A DNA stretch of 63,748 nucleotides from Paenibacillus turpanensis (GTDB taxonomy: Bacteria > Bacillota > Bacilli > Paenibacillales > YIM-B00363). Positions 50,005 through 58,511 of this stretch are shown here, one piece after another; positions within the stretch are counted from its first letter, which is position 1, and each line of letters opens with the position of its first letter. The notes under the pieces are model-generated. The model saw only the letters and a program-made list of their open reading frames with translations, had not been told where the DNA came from and did no database searches. The stretch is from the NCBI RefSeq assembly GCF_011421635.1, contig NZ_WTLI01000028.1, forward strand, positions 1-63,748, given 5' to 3'. The position numbers and the translations under genes are program-made.

Positions 50005-50649
50005 GTGAGAGAATCTCTGGGGAGATTTAGAAATAATGTTCTTCACTCGTATCAATTGCAACTGAAAGATTATTTAAAGCAAGTATTTAATATTGATGCT
50101 ATTCAGGAAGAATGGTCTTCAATGAGGGATGAGTATGGCCTCTCGATTTATTCTCCAAGGTTAGATGTAGCAGTGGGTCCATTCGCAACTCATGAGCGCT
50201 TGGGATATGTATATGATGAGATGTTAAGAATCCCCCAAGTTGAAGAGTTTATGAGGAAGTTGGTTGAATATAATCGAACCAATTTAGAGAGATATGGAGA
50301 CGGCTTTGTTGTACCTGGACATTATGAAGATATTCTGTATATGAATCATAATGCAAGATGTTTTATGGCAATTGAAATTGAGCATTTGGTAAGTAGAAAG
50401 CATCTAATGGGTGGTGCTATTAATGCCTCAGCTCTTGGAAGATTTGGGGTAGTCATTCCGTGGTCGGACGAAAAAATGAGGGCATTTGTTAAACTAGTCC
50501 GATACCTTCATTATCTTCGCTACGCTGAGAAGAATACATTTGATACTTCAAATCTATTAATAGTATCAAGAGAGCAAATGGATATAGCTTTAGTGGAAGT
50601 ATTAAGGGAAAGAAATCTGACGCAGCTCAATGAGGAAGTTGGTTCGTAA
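50005..50649 (+). CDS. Hypothetical protein paired with the OLD nuclease
   Basis: This 214-residue protein lies 23 bp after the OLD gene on the same strand and shares its A+T-rich composition, so the two are likely one operon. It has mixed helices and no membrane segment or motif I recognise; conserved-looking stretches are LERYGDGFVVPGHYEDILYM and CFMAIEIEHLVSRKHLMGG. The start is uncertain: GTG at 50005 has no clear ribosome-binding site, and the frame reads open for several more codons upstream (NLLEWTDF), so translation may be coupled. Function is unknown. Confidence 0.65.
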   Translation: MRESLGRFRNNVLHSYQLQLKDYLKQVFNIDAIQEEWSSMRDEYGLSIYSPRLDVAVGPFATHERLGYVYDEMLRIPQVEEFMRKLVEYNRTNLERYGDGFVVPGHYEDILYMNHNARCFMAIEIEHLVSRKHLMGGAINASALGRFGVVIPWSDEKMRAFVKLVRYLHYLRYAEKNTFDTSNLLIVSREQMDIALVEVLRERNLTQLNEEVGS

Positions 50650-50783
50650 GTATTGAATTCACTGATTAGGGAAGTGCCTTTGATACATGCTGTAAGCTTG
50701 CTTATCTTTGTTCAAACCCTCAGACGGTACGCTCCACCAAGCACCACAAGGGAGAACTTCCATGACAGGCGTTCTCCTTTTCG

Positions 50784-50940
50784 TTACGTATGTTCCTCCA
50801 TCGCTTCCCTCGCCAACTGCTGCGCATAAGCTTCACTCAAGCCGATGGATTCGTAATACTCCCGCGTCACCGTTTCCATAAGTTCGATCACATCATAATG
50901 CTGCTCCACCGGTACGAACTGTAAAATCGCTATCGGGAAT
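50784..50940 (-). pseudogene. 3' fragment of an unidentified gene
   Basis: On the minus strand about 50 codons read open (ADLFPIAILQFVPVEQ, then METVTREYYESIGLSEAYAQ) to a TAA at 50784, with a hairpin just beyond (GGAGAAC/GTTCTCC). The codon use and G+C content are like the core genome and unlike the A+T-rich neighbours. The 5' part is missing, replaced by the TIR gene remnant. I do not recognise the family. Confidence 0.45.
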
Positions 50941-50944
50941 AGGT

Positions 50945-52246
50945 CTGCCAATATGCAAATTATCAGCCCGTAAAGTTAAGGAAGTTGAAGCTATAAAAGC
51001 TATACCTACAACAGAGCCTAGAGGCATTATTATTATTGATGATTTTCATCGTTTAGACGCCGAGACAAAAAACGCAATCGCAGATTATATGAAGACCTTA
51101 GCCGACGAAGAGTCAACCGAAACAAAGATTGTGATAGTTGGAATTAACAAAGCCGGGGATTCGCTTGTTAAATTCGCGCGTGATTTAAATAACCGAATTG
51201 ACACAATTAGATTTGAGTCCAATCCTGTAGAGAAAGTTCTTGAGCTTATTGAAAACGGAGAACGTGTACTTAATATCACAATTAACACAAAGCAGGAAAT
51301 AGCAAATGAAGCCCAAGGAAGCTTTCACATAGCACAAATGCTATCAAAAGAAATATGTATCCACGGTGATGTGCTCGAAGCGCAAGAAGAACATACAGTT
51401 GTGACGACGAGTTTTGAAGTTATCAAAGAAAAGGTTTTTGATGATCTGGGTCGCGCATTTTATGAAACAGCAAGAGCCTTTGCGACAGGACCAAAGCTTA
51501 GAAAAGATGGTAGAGCCCCATACTTGCATATTCTATACTGGCTTGCAATAAGTAATGAATGGGCTCTTGATCTAATTGAAGCAGTAAGAAAGTATCCTAA
51601 ACATAGAAGCAGTGTAATTACAGTAATGGAAAAAGGTTATCTTGAGGGTTTTTTAAATGGAGACCACGCAGAACTCTTTGCAGAATGTATACATTATGAA
51701 CCTAACACTCATGTCATCAGTGTAGAGGATCCTAAATTCGTATACTACATCAGGAATATTCAGTGGAAGAAGTTTGTCTTACAAGTCGGCTACAAGACAA
51801 TTAACTTTAAATCCAGCTATGATTATGCACTTTCATTTGCTGGAAGTGACAGGGATGTCGCCGAAGCTCTCTTCAGTAATTTGGTAGAAGAAGAGGTGTC
51901 GGTATTTTACGACAAAAACGAACAACATAGAATACTCGCGGAGAACGTTGAGGAATATCTTAGCCCAATTTATCGAAGTGAAGCGCAGTTTGTGGTAGTC
52001 CTATTAGGTCCTGATTACCCAAAAAGAATCTGGACGCGATTTGAATCAGAACAATTTAAAGATAGGTTTGGGGATGCAAGTGTAATTCCTATCTGGTTCG
52101 ATAATGCACCGACGGGCCTTTTTGATGAAACTACAAAAATCGGTGGATTTCATTTTTATAGAACAGGGGATTTTGAATTGCAAATAAACGAAATAGTTAA
52201 GGCATTAGTCAAAAAGATTGCAGAGGTAAGGTCAGAAGATGAATAA
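50945..52246 (+). pseudogene. 5'-truncated AAA/STAND ATPase with C-terminal TIR domain
   Basis: From about 50945 the frame reads open without a start: Walker B-like GIIIIDDFHRLD lies upstream of the first ATG (51089), and the Walker A loop is missing. Counting from that ATG, residues 244-378 are a TIR domain (YDYALSFAGSDRDVAEAL, then FVVVLLGPDYP), with the candidate catalytic Glu319 in WTRFESEQF. Intact relatives would sense infection and degrade NAD. Without the P-loop this copy is probably not functional as a switch, though a 385-residue product from the ATG is possible. Confidence 0.72.
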
Positions 52247-52254
52247 AGTGGGTG

Positions 52255-52285
52255 CGGCTGCCAAGACGGCAGCCGTTTATTTTAT
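52255..52285 (+). terminator. Terminator after the TIR gene remnant
   Basis: CGGCTGCC and GGCAGCCG pair around AAGAC, followed by TTTATTTTAT. Confidence 0.75.
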
Positions 52286-52309
52286 AAAACTTGCCGTCCC
52301 AGACAGCGC

Positions 52310-52330
52310 GGTGAGCCGTACCACAAATAA
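52310..52330 (+). repeat. att-like repeat, copy 1
   Basis: GGTGAGCCG...CACAAATAA; codes GEPYHK-stop, like the rlmH end, with synonymous changes. Confidence 0.85.
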
Positions 52331-52531
52331 GGGCAAGTTTTTACCGGAAGGTGCTGAAACGGATTAGGCTTTCTGGGTGTGACTCCGCAGATAGCATTGC
52401 AACCACTCACGTTCATGCTCATCCGGTTGCATGCTCCCAAAAAGCGCCTAAATTAACCGTTACAACCTCGGCAACCTCCGACTATGAGTAGAATCTGACC
52501 GATACGATGAGCAGAGAAGGGAAAGCATCTT

Positions 52532-52951
52532 ATGAAGAGACTGGTTACAGCCTGCATTGTAAGCATAACTCTTATGATGCCACAGAGTATTGCTAATTCA
52601 GAACCGACACAAGATTCACCACAGCTTAGAACCGAAGACATGCTTATGCTTTTTCTAAGTAACAATATCTATGAAGTGGTTAGAGACTATTATTATCCCC
52701 GCATTCTAAAGCTAAAGCCCGAAATCAAGCCGTGGCACATATCAGTTATTGACAGTGAGAGGTTGAATGGATTTCGGGGTTTTATATTCCAGATGACAAT
52801 AGAGGTTGAACCCAGTCTAGGACACGGTGTTCCTGTAGGGAAAGACCGCATTACTTACCAAATATCTGTCGGACCTTCGGAAAAGTTGGTGAACCATACC
52901 CACTTAGCCACGTACAAACTGCCTGAGGATTTACAGGAATGGATGCAATAG
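52532..52951 (+). CDS. DUF3888 family exported protein
   Basis: The 139-residue protein has a signal peptide (about residues 1-23) and a domain with DMLMLFLSNNIYEVVRDYYY and VGKDRITYQISVGPSEKLVNH, the pattern of DUF3888 proteins of Bacilli. It is probably secreted or wall-associated; function is unknown. GAGAAGGG lies upstream. It is alone between two att-like copies. Confidence 0.78.
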   Translation: MKRLVTACIVSITLMMPQSIANSEPTQDSPQLRTEDMLMLFLSNNIYEVVRDYYYPRILKLKPEIKPWHISVIDSERLNGFRGFIFQMTIEVEPSLGHGVPVGKDRITYQISVGPSEKLVNHTHLATYKLPEDLQEWMQ

Positions 52952-53065
52952 CATGCTTGAAAGTAAGTTCTCCTAAAAACCCACTCCATAGTCAGGAGTG
53001 GGTTCATCTTTATATACTGATGTAAACGTTGTGGTCAAACTTCGCTTTGTGCTTAGGTATATTGC

Positions 53066-53086
53066 GGTGAGCCGTATCACAAATGA
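53066..53086 (+). repeat. att-like repeat, copy 2
   Basis: GGTGAGCCG...CACAAATGA; again GEPYHK-stop. Confidence 0.85.
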
Positions 53087-53101
53087 AGGTATGTAAGATC
53101 A

Positions 53102-53156
53102 TTGACATTACTACGAATTCGTATTAAGATGAATTCAGAAATACTACGTATTCGTA
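53102..53156 (+). promoter_or_regulatory. Promoter and two operators of the MarR gene
   Basis: TTGACA at 53102-53107, a 17-bp spacer, and TAAGAT at 53125-53130 form a sigma-A-type promoter. The palindrome TACGAATTCGTA (53112-53123) fills the spacer, and TACGTATTCGTA (53145-53156) lies between the promoter and the gene. Both are placed to block transcription. Confidence 0.72.
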
Positions 53157-53175
53157 TTAAAAAGGAGTTGCCGGT

Positions 53176-53652
53176 ATGCAGCAGCTATATGACCTCTTCC
53201 TTAAGACCGGCTTACGTCCGTTCGCTTTTATGACTGATACTCTGCATTTGGAACAAAAGGTAACCCGTTCAGATTTAACCACGCTATTGATTTTGCTCTT
53301 TCGGGGAGACCAAACAATGTCGGAGCTTGCTTCCGAGATGGGGGCGCCTCTAAGCTCAATGACCAGCATTGCTGCACGGCTTGAACGCAAAGGATTCATC
53401 GCACGGGCTATATCAGCGCAAGACCAACGGGTGAGGCTCGTCACGCTCACGCAAGAAGGCCGACGGTTGGCTAAGGAATGGGAGCACCTTATGCATGAGA
53501 TGCTCGGAAGGCTGGAAGAGGCTTTTACCCCCGAGGAATTAGATGAATTTACGAGGCTCCTGCTCAAGGCAGCCAAGGTATTCCAGGGTGAGGAGCCCGC
53601 AAGGCAATATGAAGCGAAGAACCAAGCAAGAAAAATTGATATTGAGGATTGA
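53176..53652 (+). CDS. MarR family transcriptional regulator
   Basis: This 158-residue winged-helix repressor has the MarR DNA-binding core TMSELASEMGAPLSSMTSIAARLERKGFI (in parts) and the wing AQDQRVRLVTLTQEG. AAAAAGGAG lies upstream. Three copies of the palindrome TACGNANTCGTA, two before this gene and one before arsA, suggest it controls itself and the ArsA operon. The inducer is unknown. Confidence 0.9.
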   Translation: MQQLYDLFLKTGLRPFAFMTDTLHLEQKVTRSDLTTLLILLFRGDQTMSELASEMGAPLSSMTSIAARLERKGFIARAISAQDQRVRLVTLTQEGRRLAKEWEHLMHEMLGRLEEAFTPEELDEFTRLLLKAAKVFQGEEPARQYEAKNQARKIDIED

Positions 53653-53685
53653 CCGGTATTTACCGGTTTTTTTACAAGCAAATAC

Positions 53686-53697
53686 TACGAAATCGTA
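53686..53697 (+). promoter_or_regulatory. Third MarR-type operator, before the ArsA gene
   Basis: TACGAAATCGTA, flanked like the others (ACTACG...CGTACTAA), lies 19 bp before the ArsA start. A short hairpin with a T-run (ACCGGTATTTACCGGT at about 53652-53667) precedes it. Confidence 0.68.
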
Positions 53698-53715
53698 CTA
53701 AAAGGAGCGGGTGGC

Positions 53716-54909
53716 ATGAGGATTATTATCTACACGGGTAAGGGCGGAGTTGGCAAAACAAGTATTGCTGCTGCAACTGCAGTCAAATTGGCACGGCAGG
53801 GGAAGCGAACGCTGATCCTCAGCACGGACGCAGCACATAGCTTGGCGGATTCGTTGGCGGTACCTATTGGACCCGAACCGGTACTGATAAGCGATAACCT
53901 ATGGGGCCAGGAAGTAAACAGCCTGAGGGAGACGGAGAAAAATTGGGGAGCTGTGCAGGGGTGGTTATCGGCGATGCTCGATAAAGCCCAGCTTAAGGAT
54001 ATTACGACGGAGGAAATGCTGGTATTCCCTGGAATGGAGGAGCTGTTTAGCTTATTGCAAATCAAGAGGCATGCCCAAAGCGGAGAATACGACGTGCTTG
54101 TCGTTGATTGCGCTCCGACCGGAGAGACCCTGCGCCTGCTTAGTTATCCCAATGTATTGAATTGGTGGTTAGAGAAGATATTTCCCTATGAGCGCAAGTT
54201 GGTTAAGTTCGTCCGGCCTGTAGCGAAAGTAGTTAACAGTATTGAGCTCCCTTCCGACCATGTTTTGGACAGCATCGAACGTTTTGTAAGGGATTTGAGC
54301 GATATGCAGAGAATTGTCTTAGACCCCGAGACCACATCCATCCGAATTGTACTGAATCCCGAGAAGATGGTGCTTGCTGAGGCAAAGCGCTCTTTCACTT
54401 ATCTGAATCTGTTTGGGTTCAATACGGATGCGGTCATTGTGAACCGGGTACTACCGGATGAAGTGGGGGAGGGTTTTTTTGCGAATTGGCGGAGCCTTCA
54501 TAAGAAATATGAGGAGGAGGTTTCGGTAAACTTCCACCCTCTGCCGATCTTAAAGGCTCCCTTAATGCGGAGGGAGGTGGTCGGAATACAGGTTCTTGAG
54601 GAGCTGGCGGATATCGTGTTTAAGGACCTTGATCCCTCCGGGATGTTGTACCGCGGCAGAACGGAGACGATCCGGGAAGAGGGCGAAGAGATACTGCTGG
54701 AGCTCCGAATTCCTTTTGTGGATAAGGCTGATCTGGATTTAACGCAGATGGGAGACGAATTAACTGTGAATGCGGGTGCGTACAAACGCAAGGTAATTCT
54801 GCCGAGACTATTAATGGGACGGCAGGTTAGGGGCGCGAAGTATGTAGAGGATCGGTTAATCATCCGTTTCGGTAATCGGGATATACAAGAAAAGGGGCGA
54901 GGAACGTGA
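53716..54909 (+). CDS. ArsA family ATPase with C-terminal HSP20-like domain
   Basis: The 397-residue protein has the deviant P-loop YTGKGGVGKTSIAAATAV (residues 6-23), a switch region STDAAHSLAD and VVDCAPTGETLRLL. The last 75 residues (RIPFVDKADLDLTQMGDELTV, VEDRLIIRF) resemble the HSP20-like domain of some bacterial ArsA proteins. There is a single ATPase half and no arsenite pump, ArsR or ArsD nearby, so a Get3-like chaperone role is as likely as metal efflux. It leads an operon with the next two genes. Confidence 0.85.
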   Translation: MRIIIYTGKGGVGKTSIAAATAVKLARQGKRTLILSTDAAHSLADSLAVPIGPEPVLISDNLWGQEVNSLRETEKNWGAVQGWLSAMLDKAQLKDITTEEMLVFPGMEELFSLLQIKRHAQSGEYDVLVVDCAPTGETLRLLSYPNVLNWWLEKIFPYERKLVKFVRPVAKVVNSIELPSDHVLDSIERFVRDLSDMQRIVLDPETTSIRIVLNPEKMVLAEAKRSFTYLNLFGFNTDAVIVNRVLPDEVGEGFFANWRSLHKKYEEEVSVNFHPLPILKAPLMRREVVGIQVLEELADIVFKDLDPSGMLYRGRTETIREEGEEILLELRIPFVDKADLDLTQMGDELTVNAGAYKRKVILPRLLMGRQVRGAKYVEDRLIIRFGNRDIQEKGRGT

Positions 54910-55127
54910 GAAAGAGCGGTCTTGGGTTGGAGTGGGCCCGGGAGGGTCTGAGCTTTGCGGAGCGGTTCCTAGGACAACTAGAGCAAAATCAACCAGAAAA
55001 GCATGTAAGGAACGCGATGAAGGAATGGCTGCTGGCGTCGCGAGCTGTAATTGATAGTATGATCGATACGATGGAGGAGGAATCAGGACCTCCCGCCGCC
55101 CGTAAGATCAGCATTTCGAGTGAGTAA
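54906..55127 (+). CDS. Small helical protein coupled to ArsA
   Basis: The 73-residue protein starts with GTG, 4 bp inside the ArsA stop (GTGAG), so the two are translationally coupled. It is helical and charged (LEWAREGLSFAERFLGQLEQ) and has no membrane segment or metal-binding cysteines. The family is not recognised; it may be a partner of the ATPase. Confidence 0.68.
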   Translation: MRKSGLGLEWAREGLSFAERFLGQLEQNQPEKHVRNAMKEWLLASRAVIDSMIDTMEEESGPPAARKISISSE

Positions 55128-55163
55128 CCGATTGCGGACAAATGAATAAGGGGTGAACACGTT

Positions 55164-55544
55164 ATGGCAGTAAGGAAAATAAAGCAACAGGTCGGGGTAC
55201 TGCTCATGCTGACCGGACTGCTTCATTCAGGAGTCGGACTGACCATTTATATGAAGCATTTATTACCAATCTTCTCTGAAGGCGTATGGGACACCGTTCA
55301 GGAGGGCGATTGGGAGCTGGGAACCTCGTTCTGGTTTATGATGTTTGGTTTTCTGTTGATCCTGCTCGGATATTTAACGGATTGGATGATCAAAAAAGGA
55401 AAAATTTCGCCACCCGCCGCTTTCGGATGGATGCTGTTTCTGTTATGTGTGATTGGAGCAGTCACTATGCCGATTTCGGGCTTTTGGTTAGGCCTGCCTC
55501 AGGCCTGGATCCTCACAAGGAAGGATATATTGGCGGGAGGGTAG
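55164..55544 (+). CDS. DUF6463 family membrane protein
   Basis: The 126-residue protein has four membrane helices. It shows LLMLTGLLHSGVGLTIYMK, then TSFWFMMFGFLLILLGYLTD and PISGFWLGLPQAWIL, as in DUF6463 proteins. AGGGGTGAA precedes the ATG. It closes the MarR-ArsA operon and is followed by a terminator. Function is unknown. Confidence 0.75.
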   Translation: MAVRKIKQQVGVLLMLTGLLHSGVGLTIYMKHLLPIFSEGVWDTVQEGDWELGTSFWFMMFGFLLILLGYLTDWMIKKGKISPPAAFGWMLFLLCVIGAVTMPISGFWLGLPQAWILTRKDILAGG

Positions 55545-55563
55545 ATGGTGAGGCATATTGGAG

Positions 55564-55588
55564 AAGGCGCCTAATTGGTGCCTTTTTT
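55564..55588 (+). terminator. Terminator of the ArsA operon
   Basis: AAGGCGCC and GGTGCCTT pair around TAATT, followed by six T. Confidence 0.75.
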
Positions 55589-55604
55589 GCCGTTAGACCG
55601 TTAC

Positions 55605-55625
55605 GGTGAACCGTACCATAAATGA
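55605..55625 (+). repeat. att-like repeat, copy 3
   Basis: GGTGAACCG...CATAAATGA, followed by CGCAAA; identical to copy 4 over 28 bases with the C before it. Confidence 0.85.
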
Positions 55626-55636
55626 CGCAAATTCAC

Positions 55637-56200
55637 TTATTTGTGGATTTGATTCCTTTCCAACAGGGCCCACAATTCTCGAGCCAGTTCGCTCGCAGGG
55701 ACAGGCATTTTGTTATAGATCCACCACTCTACAATGCCAACAATCGCTGATGCCATGAATTGAACTAGGATTTCCTTATTTAGCCCTTTATTGATGTCGT
55801 CCATATTCAACTGGTCACGAATGCCTTCCACCATTAATTGGTGCATACGATCCCGAAAGGAAGGCATCCCCTTACTGTTCAACATGCAAGAATAGAATAG
55901 GAAATGCTCTTCAAAATACTCTGTGGTCGAGAGAAGTGACTCGAAAGTAGGGACATGCGTCTGATCATGCCCTTGTGCTGCACAGACCCGCAGTAACTCA
56001 TTAAATTGTTCCTCGATGCACTTGTCTAACAGATCAAACTTATCCAAGTAATGCAAATAGAACGTGCCTCGATTTAGGTTGGCCCTTTCCGATATGAGCT
56101 GAACTGTAATACTCTCAAAGTCTTTTTGAGCCATGAGCTCAAAGAAGGCTTTTTTTATGGCTTCTCGCGTTTTTAAGATTCTGCGATCCACGGATCCCAT
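55637..56200 (-). CDS. TetR family transcriptional regulator
   Basis: I start it at 56200 (MGSVDRRILKTREAIKKAF) because GAGGGGG lies just upstream; the product has 187 aa. The helix-turn-helix is ITVQLISERANLNRGTFYLHY (given in part) at about residues 32-52. The C-terminal ligand domain is of the TetR_C_7/AcrR type. It is divergent from the quinone oxidoreductase gene, and an inverted repeat lies between them. Confidence 0.9.
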   Translation of the reverse strand: MGSVDRRILKTREAIKKAFFELMAQKDFESITVQLISERANLNRGTFYLHYLDKFDLLDKCIEEQFNELLRVCAAQGHDQTHVPTFESLLSTTEYFEEHFLFYSCMLNSKGMPSFRDRMHQLMVEGIRDQLNMDDINKGLNKEILVQFMASAIVGIVEWWIYNKMPVPASELARELWALLERNQIHK

Positions 56201-56270
56201 TGCTACCCCCTCAAGAATGCACATTTATCGCAACTGTGTTGATTAATGAACAGTCGCAGAATTATTAACG

Positions 56271-56300
56271 ATTGTAGATCTCTGGGATACGATCTACAAT
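56271..56300. promoter_or_regulatory. Candidate TetR operator
   Basis: ATTGTAGATC and GATCTACAAT are perfect 10-bp arms separated by 10 bp, centred in the divergent gap between the TetR gene and the oxidoreductase gene. Confidence 0.65.
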
Positions 56301-56364
56301 TTTAATTGTACTGAACGAATGCTGGTAAATCAACAGATGTTAAATAACGAAAGGGGTACAATAA

Positions 56365-57297
56365 ATGAGGGCAATAGCGATCCACGAATATGGATATCCA
56401 GACGTACTGGTAGAACAGGAAGTGTCTGTACCAACATGTAACGACAATCAGGTTATCGTTGAGCTGCATGCCGGTTCCGTAAATCCTGTCGATAGTAACA
56501 TTCGGGCAGGTCGAGTACAGGAGGTTTTCCCGGTACATACATTTCCGCATGTTCTAGGACTGGACCTTGCAGGCATAGTTAGGGAAGTGGGAGTCAGTGT
56601 AAAACACTTCAAGAAAGGGGATAGGGTGTTCGGTTTGGGGAGTTCAGGGACTTATGCCGAATACGCGGTTGCTGAAGAGGACCAAATCGCAAAACTGTCT
56701 TCTAATCATACATTCATTGAAGCGGGGGCATTGCCTGCCGTTGCCCTCACAGCTTGGCATTCATTGTTCCGTTATGGGGAGTTAAAGGTAGGCGAACGCG
56801 TACTCATCCATGGAGGGGCAGGCGGTGTGGGGCATGTAGCGATTCAAATGGCCAAGTTAACAGGCGCCCATGTTATCGCAACAGCAAGCTCGTGGAATCA
56901 TGAGTTTATTCGTCAATTAGGTGCAGATGAGGTAATCGATTACGCCAACACTGATTTCTCTGAAGAAGTTAGAGACGTGGATATGGTTCTTGATTTCGTT
57001 GTTGGACTTGAACAGGAGAAAAATTGTAGGGTGCTGAAGAAAGGTGGCAGGGTGGTTTCAATTGTAACTCCATCCATTGCGGATATTGTTGGAGCATACG
57101 GTGTGGACGGTAAGTTTGTAGTTGTCGACCCGAAACGTGATGAATTAGAGTTGATTGATCGGTGGGTACAGGAGCAAAAGCTAAAAGTACACATAAACGA
57201 GATCTTCCATTTGGATGAGTCAGCTTTGCGCAAGGCGCATCGTCAAATTGAGACCAAGCATATCAGGGGGAAATTGGTAATCCAAATTCGGAACTAA
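56365..57297 (+). CDS. NADPH:quinone oxidoreductase-like enzyme (zinc-free MDR family)
   Basis: The 310-residue protein belongs to the quinone-oxidoreductase branch of the medium-chain dehydrogenases: MRAIAIHEYGYPDVLVEQEV at the start, HVLGLDLAGIV, and the nucleotide-binding loop IHGGAGGVGHVAIQMAK (about 151-167). The cysteines of zinc-dependent members are absent. It probably reduces quinones or reactive carbonyls with NADPH, under the divergent TetR. Confidence 0.9.
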   Translation: MRAIAIHEYGYPDVLVEQEVSVPTCNDNQVIVELHAGSVNPVDSNIRAGRVQEVFPVHTFPHVLGLDLAGIVREVGVSVKHFKKGDRVFGLGSSGTYAEYAVAEEDQIAKLSSNHTFIEAGALPAVALTAWHSLFRYGELKVGERVLIHGGAGGVGHVAIQMAKLTGAHVIATASSWNHEFIRQLGADEVIDYANTDFSEEVRDVDMVLDFVVGLEQEKNCRVLKKGGRVVSIVTPSIADIVGAYGVDGKFVVVDPKRDELELIDRWVQEQKLKVHINEIFHLDESALRKAHRQIETKHIRGKLVIQIRN

Positions 57298-57887
57298 GGC
57301 GAAAGGGCCGTCCCGTGAAGGGGTGGCCTTGAATCTTTCAAGCGGCTATCTTAATGTCTGGAATCAATGGTCGCTCAGTGAGGTTTAGTAAATTATTTTT
57401 AGTATGCTGATGTTCATGCCGCTTCGATCTTTTATGCCACTGCTGGTAATGAGAACCGGCGGTTTACGCCAGTGCTTTTGATTTCACTGAAGGATTGTGC
57501 TATGCATTCCCGAAATAAGCTTACAGGGAAGTCCTTTAGGGGAATTTTTACATGTTCAATGGCAGAAAGGCGACCAGCTGCGCATTGAAGGAATATGAGC
57601 TTGCGTATACCAAATTCGAAAGGGTACGAGCAGCTGATTTATCGCTTCGTCGGCACGGTAAAGGGAGACCATTGGTCGTACAGCGCAAAACATTCGACAA
57701 GCACTTCTACACTTCACTAATCGACGGCGTCCTACTTCCTGCCCTCAAAAATCCGTTACCGTCTCCAAATGAAAAGGAATAAGGAAGATGACCTTTTGCT
57801 TGTGGAAAGGAAATCCTCCCACGAATTAGTTATGATGAAAGGGCATCCCGCAAAAGGATGCCCTAAAACTGCCGTTACAGACAGTGC
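57298..57887. other. Mostly non-coding stretch before att copy 4
   Basis: Apart from one short open frame (57552-57782, listed separately) and a hairpin at 57842-57864 (GGGCATCC/GGATGCCC) I see nothing here. The sequence looks decayed. Confidence 0.4.
57552..57782 (+). CDS. Doubtful small open frame
   Basis: A 76-codon frame (MFNGRKATSCALKEYELAYT at the start) lies in a decayed stretch. There is no clear ribosome-binding site, family or partner gene. It may be a chance frame or a fragment. Confidence 0.2.
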   Translation: MFNGRKATSCALKEYELAYTKFERVRAADLSLRRHGKGRPLVVQRKTFDKHFYTSLIDGVLLPALKNPLPSPNEKE

Positions 57888-57908
57888 GGTGAACCGTACC
57901 ATAAATGA
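57888..57908 (+). repeat. att-like repeat, copy 4
   Basis: GGTGAACCG...CATAAATGA, followed by CGCAAA, as in copy 3. GCCGTTACAGACAG lies before it and resembles the flank of copies 1 and 3. Confidence 0.85.
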
Positions 57909-58274
57909 CGCAAACATATTATGGCGATAGATGCAAATAGTGATTTGAACCTCCTAGGGGAACGATACACTGCATCATGACGTGGAAACATAGACGCATG
58001 CCACATTGGGGCAGGCAGACAGGTGGGAGGACAGCTATCCGGTGAAGGACGATTCGTTCTGCTATAATGGTTTTAAGTGAAGTGTGAAGTGAAGGCATAG
58101 TAACAAGAGTACGTAATATGGTTAAATGTTGCTTTAGTATGTGTCTTACACAGACAAGTCATCGTATAACGAAACCAATTTTCTTCCATAGTTTAGAGGG
58201 CGGAAACAATCCGCAATCAGCAAGAAAAATAAACCGACATGTGCAAAATATTTCCGGCTCTTCAAACCTGGTGT
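57909..58274. other. Non-coding stretch after att copy 4
   Basis: No gene, repeat or RNA signature was recognised in these 366 bases. Short frames here have no support. Confidence 0.35.
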
Positions 58275-58511
58275 ATGAACGCAGTAGGGGAACACGAACA
58301 CGAGGACGCGATGGCTTCTTTTTTCAACTCTTTTGATCTAGGGATCGGCGGGGGTTCATTTTTACTAGGGATCATTGCTGCCGCTACAACCTATCAAACC
58401 GTCTATTTGATCGCATCCATTGTGTTCACGGGATGTTTGGTCCTCTATGTCGGACGATTATGGGCGAAGAAAACATCCTATAAGAGATCGTCTAATTTCG
58501 TATCAGAATAA
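58275..58511 (+). pseudogene. C-terminal remnant of an MFS transporter
   Basis: The segment SFFNSFDLGIGGGSFLLGII, then TYQTVYLIASIVFTGCLVLY, looks like the last two membrane helices of a 12- or 14-helix MFS exporter. The rest of the gene is missing, and the frame starts in unrelated sequence. Its end overlaps the 3' end of the XRE-cupin gene by 34 bp. Confidence 0.6.

Noticed and set aside
53716..54909. Arsenite-efflux ATPase of an ars operon
   Set aside because: Only one ATPase half, no arsenite pump, ArsR or ArsD, and a MarR regulator instead; I kept the neutral family name.
58118..58336. 72-codon plus-strand frame
   Set aside because: No ribosome-binding site or family character, and it overlaps the MFS remnant in another frame.
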